The notes: generated from the sequence alone by a model not told the origin. DNA of 62,467 nucleotides from Phycisphaerae bacterium (GCA_029260215.1 JAJDDQ010000015.1:1-62467); one strand, 5' to 3'; shown: positions 9,081-18,815, numbered from the stretch's first letter. Numbers and translations are program-made.

Positions 9081-10488
9081 CGGCCACCTCCTCCAGTGTG
9101 TCCTCGAACTCCGTGTCGGTGTCCGCCAGCGGTTCGGGCTCAGCATCTGCGATATCGTCCAGCTCCGCTGCCGCCGAGCGGACATCCAGTTTGCCTGTCA
9201 CAACATCGGCGGTGAGCCTAGTTCGGTGCTCGCGGATCAAGTCAATTTCACGAGTGGCCCGCTGCACTGCCTTCCGAAGCTCGTGCGTCGAGTGATCAAT
9301 CGAGATGTAGATATCCCGCTGCTCATCCAAGGGTGGTACCGGCAAGAGAAGCGCCTTGATGTCTCCTTGGGACAGTGCATACCGAGTCACGCCACGCGCG
9401 CTAACACTAAACTGTGCAGTGGCAGACCGCGCTTGCAGGGCATACGCGAGATACCTTCCATGAAGACAATTCGGCCTTGGGCGAAGAATCGCAAGGTGGT
9501 AACCACACACCAAGTCATTAATGTCGTCTACTACGATCGACGGCACGCCGATATCCTGCCAGTCCTCGGAATCTTTGGTAATCACCACGTCGCCCGGAAG
9601 AAGGCGGAAGCTCTCGATTTCCTTCGAGGATGCAGTCGCCTGCATGAATTCAAGACTGCTTGTGATTCGATCGTTCTTGTACACATCTGTGTAATTGCAT
9701 AGTCGCACTTGTGTCTCATACGAGTACGACAGTTTGTTCACATTACTTGTCCGGAGATCAGCAACCGTTCGAAGTCTTCTAATTGTCCAGTGATTCGGAA
9801 TCTCTCCGAGCCAATCCATACCCGACGTTATCATCGGAACCGAGAGGTTAAGACCTCTGGTGACGGCTTGAGTGACGACGGCCTGCTTCTGCTCATTAAG
9901 TAATGCCACTAACTGCCGCTTGTGCTGGATCAGACGGTTTGTGCGGCGTCCTGCCTCGGCGAGAAAACGGACGATAGCCCCTTGCTCTTCTGTTGGCGGA
10001 GTGCAGCTCCCGATCTGCTTAAAGTCCTCCCAGTAGAGACGGTTACGATCTTTAACGATTCCGTGCGAATGACCATCGACTTCGCCCTTGTACGCGTCAG
10101 TCTTGAACAAGTAAGCGAAATAACGAGAATTGACTCCAGTGCGAGGACGCGCAACTACATAGGCGGGACTAATCAACCCATCCTGAGGAGTAACGCCAAC
10201 GGCGCCCTGCCACATACGCATCATGTTGTACGCAATGTCCCCAGACACGGCTCGCTTGTACTTGTTGCGATCGGACATGACTTGCTTGCGGGTGAGGTTC
10301 TCCATGTTCCTCACTCTGACGCCCGTCCTCAGAGATACTTCCAAAATCGGGAGGTGACCAAATCCCGTCTCCTTCCGCTGAGCGAAGAGCCTTCCGTTTC
10401 GGCACACCTCCCAATGTGCAGGTATCTGTTCTAGCCAGCAGAGGCTAGACTGCTTGTACTCGGCATAAGGCTTGAGTTCGTCGATCAT
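9067..10488 (-). CDS. hsdS: Type I restriction enzyme, specificity subunit
   Basis: The 473-aa DNA-recognition subunit. Two target-recognition domains are each introduced by a W-L-x-x-I-P-x-H-W motif (WLEQIPAHW near the start and WLGEIPNHW near residue 235) and each is followed by a conserved helical region (PPTEEQGAIVRFL and PPLDEQRDIYISI), so the protein has the classical two-repeat layout and should read a bipartite site. The ATG at 10488 has GGGAGG 5 bases upstream and is preferred over one at 10518. The tail is acidic. It lies downstream of hsdM and overlaps the next gene by 14 bases. Confidence 0.93.
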   Translation of the reverse strand: MIDELKPYAEYKQSSLCWLEQIPAHWEVCRNGRLFAQRKETGFGHLPILEVSLRTGVRVRNMENLTRKQVMSDRNKYKRAVSGDIAYNMMRMWQGAVGVTPQDGLISPAYVVARPRTGVNSRYFAYLFKTDAYKGEVDGHSHGIVKDRNRLYWEDFKQIGSCTPPTEEQGAIVRFLAEAGRRTNRLIQHKRQLVALLNEQKQAVVTQAVTRGLNLSVPMITSGMDWLGEIPNHWTIRRLRTVADLRTSNVNKLSYSYETQVRLCNYTDVYKNDRITSSLEFMQATASSKEIESFRLLPGDVVITKDSEDWQDIGVPSIVVDDINDLVCGYHLAILRPRPNCLHGRYLAYALQARSATAQFSVSARGVTRYALSQGDIKALLLPVPPLDEQRDIYISIDHSTHELRKAVQRATREIDLIREHRTRLTADVVTGKLDVRSAAAELDDIADAEPEPLADTDTEFEDTLEEVADAQS

Positions 10489-10552
10489 GACGACCTCCCG
10501 AGTGTCTGCTCGAACCACAGCCCGGCTGTGGCTTCTCTTTCGGGAAGACCGT

Positions 10553-12886
10553 TCATGCCTTGGCCCCTCCTACGATTTCAGCCAGCAGTCCTTCCGTTTC
10601 GCTCTCAAGAGCGAGAATGTCTGCTTTGATTGCGTTCAGTGCGCGTAGCTTCGGCGGTTTGTAGAAGTGCCGTGTGAACGAGATCTCGTAGCCGATCTTG
10701 GTCTTGCGGTCATCGATCCAAGCGTCCACGGCGTGGGGCAGAACCTCGCGCTCAAAAAACGCCTCGATTCCACCCTCTCCAAGTAGCGGAACTTGCTCGG
10801 TGTCGCGCAGCTCCGTGTCCGGCTCGTATTCGACGATGCCGTTTTGGCCGTTGATGGCAGCCTCATACAGGCCGTGGAGCGGATCGAGCTCGACCTTGTC
10901 TGGTTTGTGAGTTTTCTTTACGACCGGCGGCGCCTTTTCGTCGCGCCAGCTCATCGCTCGTGCGACGATTTTCCGTTCTCCGGCGGAGAGCTTCAGTTTG
11001 AGCTTCTTACAGGCCTCGGTGACCCGGTCGTCGAACATGTTGTAATCATCAAACTGGTCTGGCCCGATGCGCTCCGCGAGTTTCTTTGCGGCTTGAACGA
11101 GCTCGTGGTCCCGCTGCCAGTGCTTGGCAGTCAGCAACTTCTTGCGCTTCTTTTCGGGTGCTTTGGCCTTGCTACCGCCTGACTCCTCCTCCTCTTCGCC
11201 CGTTCCTTCCTCCGATTCACCCTTAAGCCATTTCTCCATTTCGGGACGAGCTTTTGGGAAATGCTCATAGATGTCGTGGCCGAACTGGGACCAGAGCTCT
11301 CGGCGAAGGTCTTCGTCCCCTGAAGCAAAACGCAGGCCTTCGATCGCCTTCTTCGTGAATTGTGCGCGGAGACGTAGTGGGCGCTCGACCGTAATCTTCC
11401 AGTAGCCGAGGGCCTCGTTCGGAAACAGCTTCGAGTACTCGGTCTCCTCGAACGCAAGGAAGGCATCGGTGATTCGTTCGATGTCTTCGGGCGAAAACTC
11501 GCAATTCTTCTTCCCGAGGTTCTTCCTCAGTGGCTTGGACCATTGCGAGGCATCGATGAGTTGAACCTTGCCTCGACGCGGATCTGGTTTTCTATTCGAT
11601 AGCACCCAAATGTAGGTGGCGATGCCGGTGTTGTAGAACATGTTCAACGGCAGTGCGACGATTGCCTCTAGCCAATCGTTCTCGATGATCCATCGACGGA
11701 TGTTGCTTTCGCCCTGGCCAGCGTCGCCGGTAAAGAGAGACGAGCCGTTATGGACTTGGGCGATGCGGCTGCCGAGTGGCGTATTCTCCTTCATTTTCGC
11801 CAGCTTGTTGGCGAGGAACAGCATCTGGCCATCGCTGGAACGCGTCACAAGGCTGTATTCCGGATCGCCGGCGTGCTCGATTATGAAGCGTGGATCCTTC
11901 AGGCCGCTCTTACCACCAATCTTTTCGAGGTCGGTCTTCCAGCTCTTACCATAGGGCGGATTCGAGAGCATGAAGTCGAACTCGCGAGCCAAGAATCCGT
12001 CCGCGGATATAGTCGAGGCGTGGACGAAATTCTCGGCTTCGTCGCCTTCGCCTTTGAGCAGTAAATCGGCTTTCGTGATGGCGTATGTCTCGGCGTTGAC
12101 TTCCTGGCCGAACAGGTGAATCGAGGCCTGCTTCCCATGCTGCTGTGCCAACTCGCGAAGCCGAGTCTCAGCAACGGTAAGCATACCGCCGGTTCCGCAC
12201 GCGCCGTCGTACACTGTGTAAGTAGCGTCCTGAATCTGTTCCGCTATGGGTAGGAAGATCAGCTCGGCCATGAGACGCACCACGTCTCGTGGCGTAAAGT
12301 GTTCCCCAGCCTCCTCGTTATTTTCCTCGTTGAAGCGGCGGATCAGCTCTTCGAAAATCGTACCCATCGCGTGATTGTCGAGCGCGGGTAATCGAATGGA
12401 GCCATCTTCATTCAAGACTGGATTGGGCGAGAGGTTAATGGAACGGTCGAGAAACTTCTCAATCAGAGCACCAATTGTGTCGCTCTCGTGTAGTGTGGGG
12501 ATCTGATTGTGGAACTTGAACTTCTGCAGAATCTCCTTGACGTTCTCGGAGAAGCCATCCAGATACGCCTCGAAGTCGGCTTTGAGTTGGGACGCCTTGC
12601 CGCGGTTCTTGAGGTCCTTAAGTGTGAACGGTGATGCGTTGTAGAACGCCTGGCTGGCTGCCTTGCAGAGAGCTGCCTCCTGGTTCGCGATCTTGGCCTT
12701 ATCCAGCGATGCCTTCATGTCGAGGACTGCCCGCTTTGTCGGCTCCAGAACGGCGTCGAGCCGCCGGATGACGACCATGGGCAGGATGACGTCTCGATAT
12801 TTGCCGCGAACGTAAACGTCGCGAAGGACGTCATCTGCGATGCCCCAGATGAAATTCGCGATCCAATTGAGTTGTCCATTATCCAT
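10553..12886 (-). CDS. hsdM: Type I restriction enzyme, adenine methyltransferase subunit
   Basis: A 777-aa N6-adenine DNA methyltransferase. An N-terminal HsdM helical domain (LNWIANFIWGIADDVLRDVY) precedes SAM-binding motif I DGACGTGG (227-234) and catalytic motif IV NPPY (309-312). The C-terminal 300 residues contain a charged linker of Glu/Gly and Lys stretches, longer than in the E. coli enzyme. With HsdS it protects host sites, and with HsdR it forms the restriction complex. It begins 19 bases after the RloC-like gene and is followed by hsdS after 64 bases. Confidence 0.95.
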   Translation of the reverse strand: MDNGQLNWIANFIWGIADDVLRDVYVRGKYRDVILPMVVIRRLDAVLEPTKRAVLDMKASLDKAKIANQEAALCKAASQAFYNASPFTLKDLKNRGKASQLKADFEAYLDGFSENVKEILQKFKFHNQIPTLHESDTIGALIEKFLDRSINLSPNPVLNEDGSIRLPALDNHAMGTIFEELIRRFNEENNEEAGEHFTPRDVVRLMAELIFLPIAEQIQDATYTVYDGACGTGGMLTVAETRLRELAQQHGKQASIHLFGQEVNAETYAITKADLLLKGEGDEAENFVHASTISADGFLAREFDFMLSNPPYGKSWKTDLEKIGGKSGLKDPRFIIEHAGDPEYSLVTRSSDGQMLFLANKLAKMKENTPLGSRIAQVHNGSSLFTGDAGQGESNIRRWIIENDWLEAIVALPLNMFYNTGIATYIWVLSNRKPDPRRGKVQLIDASQWSKPLRKNLGKKNCEFSPEDIERITDAFLAFEETEYSKLFPNEALGYWKITVERPLRLRAQFTKKAIEGLRFASGDEDLRRELWSQFGHDIYEHFPKARPEMEKWLKGESEEGTGEEEEESGGSKAKAPEKKRKKLLTAKHWQRDHELVQAAKKLAERIGPDQFDDYNMFDDRVTEACKKLKLKLSAGERKIVARAMSWRDEKAPPVVKKTHKPDKVELDPLHGLYEAAINGQNGIVEYEPDTELRDTEQVPLLGEGGIEAFFEREVLPHAVDAWIDDRKTKIGYEISFTRHFYKPPKLRALNAIKADILALESETEGLLAEIVGGAKA

Positions 12887-12905
12887 AGTCAGGCTCTCAA
12901 GATGC

Positions 12906-15215
12906 TTACTGTCGCGTCGTAAACGTTACGGTTCGACCGGCGAAACCAAGAAGCTCAGTTTCATTGATGTTGTTCACGGCAACGTCCCATGCTGGATTGC
13001 TGTCGTGGTGAAAACGATTCGCGTATTCCTTGATCGCGTCAAGTTCGGCCAAATCCCGGCCGGGCAGAATCGGGCGACTATTCTCCGCCAGCTGCCGCGC
13101 CCGATTGATGAACGGACCGAGTAGAGTCCCAGGCGGGAAGTACTCGCTACACGCAACGCGCAGGTACGCTTCTAGAACCGGCCGAAGACTGATTGCCACT
13201 TGCCGTCCATCTCGATGAGTTGCTCCAACGAACCCCCGAAGCAGGGCGTGACGTCGATCGTACTCAGTGATAGCCGCATCATGCACTGCCCACTGTTCGA
13301 TGCTAGAGCCATCAGCCGCGCGAACAATCTCCAACGCCGCCGCGTTTTCTTGATCACAGTGTTCCCAGACCATGCAGAGTATTTGCTTCGAGTGGGACAA
13401 TAAGATTACCTGTTCGACTCCTGCCGCCAGGGCTCGAAGTTCTTGGGCGGTTGTTAGCGTCCTCCCATCATCGAGACTGGAGACAGGATCATCAATCACG
13501 ACGACGGTCGTGGCAAGGTCTGGTTCTTGATCCAAAGCGGCGAAGAAAAACGCCAGCGCCAGAGCGTTGCGGTCTCCGGCGCTCAGGGTGTTCTTAAAGG
13601 TCGGTGTCGGCTCATTTGCGTTGGCAGATGCGATCGGTACTTGGCAGTTGTTGATCTCAATCTGATAGACTGAGCTGGGCGTACCGCGCGGATTTGTTGC
13701 CTGGACCTCGACGATACGAAACCCCGCATAGAACTTGGCCAAGTACTCGTTAATCGTAGCCTGATAACGTGGAAAGATGGTGGCACGGTGCCGATCCAGG
13801 GCCTCGCGTGCCTCCACCTTACGTCGTTCAGCTTCCGCCTTACTAGTTTGTGCCGCAAGGTATTCGTCACATAGCGGGCGCACAGCATCGCTAAAACGTG
13901 ATTGGACTCGCTTGAGCCGCTCAAGGTCGCGCGATGCGACGGCGGCGTCGCCTTCGGCCGCCGCCTCCTTGGTCGTTGTGATTGCATTGTTGGATGCGAG
14001 GAGAGTGCGGCTGAGATCGCGACATTGTTGCCGGATGCCTTCGTATTGTTCGACCGCTGTCCTAGCGGCTTCATCGAAGTCGATTATCTCAAGAGGCGTG
14101 GCCTGCTTGGCGCGGGCCAGCCGGAGCAACTGGTCTCTAGCGTGCTGCCATGATTCGGCAATCTGCTGCGGATCCAAGTCGATTGCTTGGAGTTCATGAA
14201 ACTGGGCCCAGAAACGGTGTCGGTCGATTTGTTGCGTAAGGCGCTGCTGGAAGGCCGCCAACGAATCGCCGCCGAGAATGCGGTCGACATTGGACATTAT
14301 CTCAGTTATGGACCGATGATGATCAGCGTAGGCGTCACTGAAGTACGCGCGGTAATGACTTAGGATATCTGATTCACGCAGCGTTTGGGTGCAGAACGGA
14401 CACGGCTGCGTCGAGGGATCCCCGGTAGCAGATGCATACCGCATGCCTCTTTCGACCCAACTTTCCGCTCCGTCGCCGAGTTGTGCAAAATGGTCCTGAA
14501 CAGCCGTCGCCGCAGTCGTATCAAGTTGGGGAAGGTCCCGGGCAATTACTGCCTGCAACTCATCAACATCGATCGACGGTGGTTCGAGCGGTTGGAACGG
14601 TTCAGTAGTGGCAACGGCCTGCGATTGACGAAGTGCGGCCAAGCGTCGCTCGGCATCGGCGAGCGCTCCGGCCAGTCCTTCAACTGGGGACAACGCACAG
14701 AACTCATCGACGGAAAAGGTGCCTCGTACGTCCGTGGATATCGCCGTCGTGTTTTCGCGAACCACGCCTTGGAGTCTGGTTATTTCCGATGCGAGGTTCT
14801 CAACCTCTCTTGCGAGACTAACACCCTGTCGTCCAATGATAACTTGATGGAGGTTCTGACGGTGCTCAGCTGTGACATCGAGACCTGAGTGGACATTCTC
14901 GTGCACGAATATATCGTCGAAAACGCAAATCGCTGGATAGGTTCGGCTCCAGGTATCGTTCTCAAGAGTCGCTGGTTGTGGGTTACCGTCACAGTCAATG
15001 ACAACATGGGGTGCCTGCTCGGCTCCAAGACGGTGCCGCTCTTTGACCGGTACGCTACTGCCGCTCTGAAGAGAGCGTAGAATAGCAGAGAGTGTCGTCT
15101 TGCCTCGTCCGTTTTCGGCGTAGATCAGCGTCAGGCGCGCAAGCTCGGTTCCGGGAGTGCCGGCAACTGAGTCGAACGGCCCGACATTGCGTATTAGCCT
15201 TACTTGATTGAGCAA
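12906..15215 (-). CDS. RloC-like AAA_13 ATPase with zinc hook, candidate anticodon nuclease
   Basis: A 769-aa ABC/SMC-type ATPase. Walker A AENGRGKTT is at 33-41, a zinc hook CPFC at 272-275 between helical arms, ABC signature-like TLSAGDRNALALA and Walker B VVVIDDPVSSLDD after residue 550, then a switch LLSHSKQ. The C-terminus carries R-P-V-L-E (about 678-682) and RFHHD (about 734-738). Its R-x3-E and later His recall the catalytic residues of the PrrC/RloC tRNA-cleaving nucleases. PrrC and RloC genes often lie inside type I restriction operons, as here, 19 bases before hsdM. Start TTG at 15215 has CGGAG 7 bases upstream. It may be a related AAA_13 protein without nuclease activity. Confidence 0.7.
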   Translation of the reverse strand: MLNQVRLIRNVGPFDSVAGTPGTELARLTLIYAENGRGKTTLSAILRSLQSGSSVPVKERHRLGAEQAPHVVIDCDGNPQPATLENDTWSRTYPAICVFDDIFVHENVHSGLDVTAEHRQNLHQVIIGRQGVSLAREVENLASEITRLQGVVRENTTAISTDVRGTFSVDEFCALSPVEGLAGALADAERRLAALRQSQAVATTEPFQPLEPPSIDVDELQAVIARDLPQLDTTAATAVQDHFAQLGDGAESWVERGMRYASATGDPSTQPCPFCTQTLRESDILSHYRAYFSDAYADHHRSITEIMSNVDRILGGDSLAAFQQRLTQQIDRHRFWAQFHELQAIDLDPQQIAESWQHARDQLLRLARAKQATPLEIIDFDEAARTAVEQYEGIRQQCRDLSRTLLASNNAITTTKEAAAEGDAAVASRDLERLKRVQSRFSDAVRPLCDEYLAAQTSKAEAERRKVEAREALDRHRATIFPRYQATINEYLAKFYAGFRIVEVQATNPRGTPSSVYQIEINNCQVPIASANANEPTPTFKNTLSAGDRNALALAFFFAALDQEPDLATTVVVIDDPVSSLDDGRTLTTAQELRALAAGVEQVILLSHSKQILCMVWEHCDQENAAALEIVRAADGSSIEQWAVHDAAITEYDRRHALLRGFVGATHRDGRQVAISLRPVLEAYLRVACSEYFPPGTLLGPFINRARQLAENSRPILPGRDLAELDAIKEYANRFHHDSNPAWDVAVNNINETELLGFAGRTVTFTTRQ

Positions 15216-15230
15216 CGGACGGCTCCGTAA

Positions 15231-16214
15231 TCAGATGGAGATTCGCTCGACTTCATCGAGGGTTATCTCGTCTCCCGTTCGGTCGTATAGCTTTGTCGTT
15301 CGCGGCGATTCGTGCGCCGCGATAGCTTGGGCGTTCTCTATAGTTCCACCGGCTTCTAGGTAAGCCGTGATTCCAGTGGCTCTGAATGTATGGCAACAAA
15401 TGCACTCGGGCAATTCATTCGCTATTGCGCGACGCTTGACCATTCGCAAAGCATCGTCACGATTCATCCGCTTTCCGGTGAGTCGTCTTTGCTTGTCGAG
15501 CGTGCGAAACAGTGGCGTATTCTTGTCATCACCGATACCTGCAGCATGGACATACTCATGAACGTACTCGACCGCGCTGTGATGGGCAGGCACTTCGTGG
15601 AACTTTCCGCCTTTCTCGTGCAGGCGAATTGTCCAGCGGAAACCGATGTTGTAGAAGTCACCGACGTTCATGTTCATGACGGCTGAGACGCGCGCGAACG
15701 AATAGACCATCACGCCGATTATTGCTCGGTCGCGCAGCCCGACGATCCGCGATGTGTCGATGCTATCAAGCAGGTCTCGACACTGCTCAGCTGTGAGGAC
15801 CGGGCTCTTGCCCTTCTTGACGACGTGCCTGGGGCCACGAACGGAGCTGGCCGGGTTTACGGGAAGAATTTGGCCGGTCACCAGCCAGTCGAAAAGCATC
15901 CGGATCGCGGCAAGATGGAGCTTCACGGTTGGGGCCGATCTCACCACCTGAAGTCCTTCAACATACGTGGCGACGATAATCGGCTCGATTTGGTCCAGGT
16001 GCGTGATTCCACGGACGTCGCACCAGTCGAGGAAGCCCCGAACGGCCCGGGCGTACGCTTCGCGCGTATTGGGGTTTCGGATGGTGGCGGTGAAGAACTC
16101 GACGAACCGTCGAGCGGCATCAGGCCCGGCGTCCGCCACGATGCGAGGAACCACCCTCGTCAGCGATTTCGTCGCCGATGGCGGTTTTCCCAAAAGTGCG
16201 GTTTCCTCGTACAT
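15231..16214 (-). CDS. Tyrosine recombinase / integrase
   Basis: A 327-aa phage-type integrase. An N-terminal SAM-like DNA-binding domain (NPNTREAYARAVRGFLDWC, about 47-65) is followed by a catalytic domain with R175 in YSFARVSAV, a likely lysine at 201-204, H275 and R278 in CCHTFRATGIT, H301 in AAHESPRTTKLY and nucleophile Y310. The catalytic set is complete, so it should cut and join DNA. It is the first gene of the minus-strand defence operon, only 15 bases from the next start, which is unusual for an integrase and links defence-gene expression to mobility. No attachment site could be identified. Confidence 0.92.
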   Translation of the reverse strand: MYEETALLGKPPSATKSLTRVVPRIVADAGPDAARRFVEFFTATIRNPNTREAYARAVRGFLDWCDVRGITHLDQIEPIIVATYVEGLQVVRSAPTVKLHLAAIRMLFDWLVTGQILPVNPASSVRGPRHVVKKGKSPVLTAEQCRDLLDSIDTSRIVGLRDRAIIGVMVYSFARVSAVMNMNVGDFYNIGFRWTIRLHEKGGKFHEVPAHHSAVEYVHEYVHAAGIGDDKNTPLFRTLDKQRRLTGKRMNRDDALRMVKRRAIANELPECICCHTFRATGITAYLEAGGTIENAQAIAAHESPRTTKLYDRTGDEITLDEVERISI

Positions 16215-16297
16215 GTCGCGGCCGTTCCGTGTCCCGATGATGAAACAGCGTTTCTGGGCCGCCGAGCACGGCGGGCCTTTGACGCTGCATAACGTCC

Positions 16298-16326
16298 TTT
16301 ATGCTACATCAAGCGGCGGGCGTCAA
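16298..16326 (-). promoter_or_regulatory. Candidate promoter of the integrase/defence operon
   Basis: On the minus strand TTGACG is followed after 17 bases by CATAAA, with about 80 bases to the integrase ATG. The -35 box is strong, the -10 weak. No operator was recognised. Confidence 0.3.
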
Positions 16327-16731
16327 GAACATCAGATCGACGGTGCGCAGGAGGGACTGGACTGCTCAGGGGGGCAGGACTGCTTTGGAGTACAGTCACC
16401 GGGCCCGCTGCATGGTTCGTCGGCTTCTGTTCGCGAAGCCGGTTGAACACGACGCCTTGTTGATATCCGGAAGGCGCGATGCGAGTGCGGCCGGTCAGCC
16501 ACGCCGACGCTGGTTCCGTTGGGCCAGACGTGCGTCGGGAACCGATTCGTGTAACATGGCAGGGGCTGCCTGCGGCTTCACCTGGATGGAGCAATCCATG
16601 TGGATGATGGTAAAGCGCTCGTGGCGTCGGACAAGATCGTCTCGCACGAGAAGGCGGCTTTGGGGTTGACCATCGCCCACCAATCAAGCTGTCGCGGTGT
16701 TCTTGGGCGAAGGATTATAGTCTGAGAACAG
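16327..16731. other. Intergenic region between divergent operons, no gene recognised
   Basis: About 400 bases separate the integrase promoter from the metallopeptidase gene. Short frames exist on both strands but have low-complexity Arg/Ser translations and no good ribosome site. A plus-strand stretch at about 16560-16720 could be read without a stop as a degenerate fragment, but nothing recognisable was seen. Confidence 0.4.
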
Positions 16732-17991
16732 TTGATCGCCTCGGCAGGCCTTACAGCAACGAAAGAGTTCGCCAGGGGTGGTTTCGGAGTTGAGTCCTTC
16801 ATCGCAAGCGTCGGAGTGTGCAACGTGCTTCTATTTGCGCCGTCATATCGAAAATACTGGCGCTCCGACCGTCAGTTCCGCTCAGCAGACGATTTTCTGG
16901 AAGCGGTGCTGTCCCATCACCACAAAATCCAACTGAATCTCCACGGTGGGCCTGCATCGTGGGGGCAGGAAAGGCCGCCACGACGCGCGCCTTGGTTCTA
17001 TGGTCCACACCTTACTTTCAAATACGGGATAGACTTTCATCTAGATGGTGAGCGCTGGTCTAGTTCGACTTTTGAGCAATATCTTGACGAGAGCCCTCCT
17101 TGGAAGCATCGCGTTCACGAGACGCTGCAAACCTTTATCGATAAGAGTAAATCCTTCATTCAGGACGCACGTCTTGATGGGACCCCAGTAGGGGAACTTG
17201 CGGGCTCGGCGTGGGATGCCGGTGCCGCGCCCGCGCCATGCGAAGGAGATATAGTCGTCATCTCATCAGCAGTCCTGCATTACTATTTGTGGGTCCGAAG
17301 ATTCATGGAGATTCAGCAACTTGTCATAGGCGGTCGTCAAGAATTCAACATCGCGTTGGCGTATCAGCCTGACCTAGCCAACCTCTTGTTCGAAACTCCT
17401 GGCCACGATGAACATCGGGCATATTCATCGCTTCTCCTTCCGGGACTCGAAACGATAGAGATTGATCGCGATGCCTTATTTGCTGGCACAGCACTCGGTA
17501 TACACTTCTTGATATTGCATGAATTCGCCCACGTTGTATTGGGACATACCGACCGATACAGAGAACATTGCGCGGAATCATGCACTTTGTCACCGGAGGA
17601 CTTTCTTGTCCTAGAGTACGAAGCGGACGCTTTCGCCTTGTCCACGATACGCGCGGGCTACAACCTTACGCCCAATCAGACTAAGCTCATGCTCTGGTAC
17701 CTGTTCTCGCTTCTTCACTTCACAGAACCAAAAGGAGAGGCAAGCGGCAGGCATCCATCCGCCGTAAGCAGGTTGAATGAGCTTGGAGGCAAAGGGGAAG
17801 ATCTAGTGACCTATGGCGCGGAAAGCCAGAAGCACAGACAACTCCTTGATGATGAGGGCTTTGTGTATCCTTACGATGTCTACGATATCATCGGAGAGCT
17901 TCCCACCGATCCCCAAGCACTCCTGGATTCTCCCCCTCTCTTGGACTCAACATCATGCTTGACAGTATTCAAACCCTCAACAAACTACTAA
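16732..17991 (+). CDS. HExxH zinc metallopeptidase-like protein
   Basis: A protein of about 419 aa with a zinc-protease core, IHFLILHEFAHVVLGH (HEFAH at 263-267) followed about 28 residues later by EYEADAFA (295-302), giving the third ligand. The arrangement resembles gluzincin peptidases such as Lit/U49-like or M48-like enzymes. No membrane segment or signal peptide is present, so it should act in the cytoplasm. The N-terminal 250 residues match nothing I know. TTG at 16732 is the first possible start but has no clear ribosome site, and a GTG near 16816 is an alternative. The last 37 bases overlap the next gene in another frame, suggesting coupled translation and a shared function. Its position beside a defence operon makes a role in conflict plausible but unproven. 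Confidence 0.65.
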   Translation: MIASAGLTATKEFARGGFGVESFIASVGVCNVLLFAPSYRKYWRSDRQFRSADDFLEAVLSHHHKIQLNLHGGPASWGQERPPRRAPWFYGPHLTFKYGIDFHLDGERWSSSTFEQYLDESPPWKHRVHETLQTFIDKSKSFIQDARLDGTPVGELAGSAWDAGAAPAPCEGDIVVISSAVLHYYLWVRRFMEIQQLVIGGRQEFNIALAYQPDLANLLFETPGHDEHRAYSSLLLPGLETIEIDRDALFAGTALGIHFLILHEFAHVVLGHTDRYREHCAESCTLSPEDFLVLEYEADAFALSTIRAGYNLTPNQTKLMLWYLFSLLHFTEPKGEASGRHPSAVSRLNELGGKGEDLVTYGAESQKHRQLLDDEGFVYPYDVYDIIGELPTDPQALLDSPPLLDSTSCLTVFKPSTNY

Positions 17992-18815
17992 AGCGCAGCG
18001 CGGTGCAACGCGACCACATACTGCGGGATGCTCTCGGGGCGGGTCTTGCATTCCAGCATCGTTCTGGAGCGGAACAGTGGTTCCAGGATGGCGCATCGGA
18101 GATATCCGAAGAACTTGGTCACCTGATCTCGATTGGCGAGTATTACTTGGCGACGAAGTTTCTTGCGGACAAGGTGAGGCCTCGTCTTGACAACGAAGAG
18201 CAGGCCTTCGTCGCATCGTTGCAGATCATACAAGAAACAGCTGATGGGTCTTTCCTTGATCGGCTTGCGCAAGACTTGAGAACGTGGCAAACTGGAAGAG
18301 TGAAGCATCAAGAAACCAAGGCGCTAGACGCCCAGCTACAAGAGCACATCCAATTAGAGAAGGAAAACCTCCCGAGTTCACCTTCGCCAGCGGATGCCGC
18401 GATACACGCAAGAAAGCTTGCATCAACCATCCATTCGGTCGTAGTTTCTCACGATAAGCGGAGCGCCGCCGACATAGTTGCTGCGGAGAGAGCTGCTGCC
18501 GCGCTGAGCCGTGCCGCGCTGAAGGAGTTGAAAGTCGTCTTACAACCTCTCTATGGCAACCAAGAAATCCGCTCCTGGCGGACGCAAGACCGTCGCGATC
18601 TGGTTGATCACATAAACGACATTGCACGTCGGTGTGGCATGGTGGTCGCTGGGTCCACGACAGGTCCTTGGGGCGCCTTGGACCTTGAAAAGGGGGAGTA
18701 CTTTCGAATCAAGTACACTCACCCGGACACCGGTGCAACGACCAGCAAACACCTCGGGACTCCTCTGCCTCGCCTTCATTTCAGACGAAAACAGCAAATT
18801 CCCCCGACCGCTTGA
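17955..18815 (+). CDS. Hypothetical helical protein, partner of the metallopeptidase gene
   Basis: A 286-aa protein of unknown function, rich in Ala/Glu/Lys/Gln helices (for example the stretch around residues 105-210) and ending in a basic strand-rich tail around HPDTGATTSKHLGTPLPR. No catalytic motif is visible. Its ATG lies inside the end of the peptidase gene with a 37-base overlap, so the two are likely made together, for instance as protease and substrate, adaptor or inhibitor. Its stop codon overlaps the -35 box of the next operon's promoter. Confidence 0.6.
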   Translation: MLDSIQTLNKLLKRSAVQRDHILRDALGAGLAFQHRSGAEQWFQDGASEISEELGHLISIGEYYLATKFLADKVRPRLDNEEQAFVASLQIIQETADGSFLDRLAQDLRTWQTGRVKHQETKALDAQLQEHIQLEKENLPSSPSPADAAIHARKLASTIHSVVVSHDKRSAADIVAAERAAAALSRAALKELKVVLQPLYGNQEIRSWRTQDRRDLVDHINDIARRCGMVVAGSTTGPWGALDLEKGEYFRIKYTHPDTGATTSKHLGTPLPRLHFRRKQQIPPTA

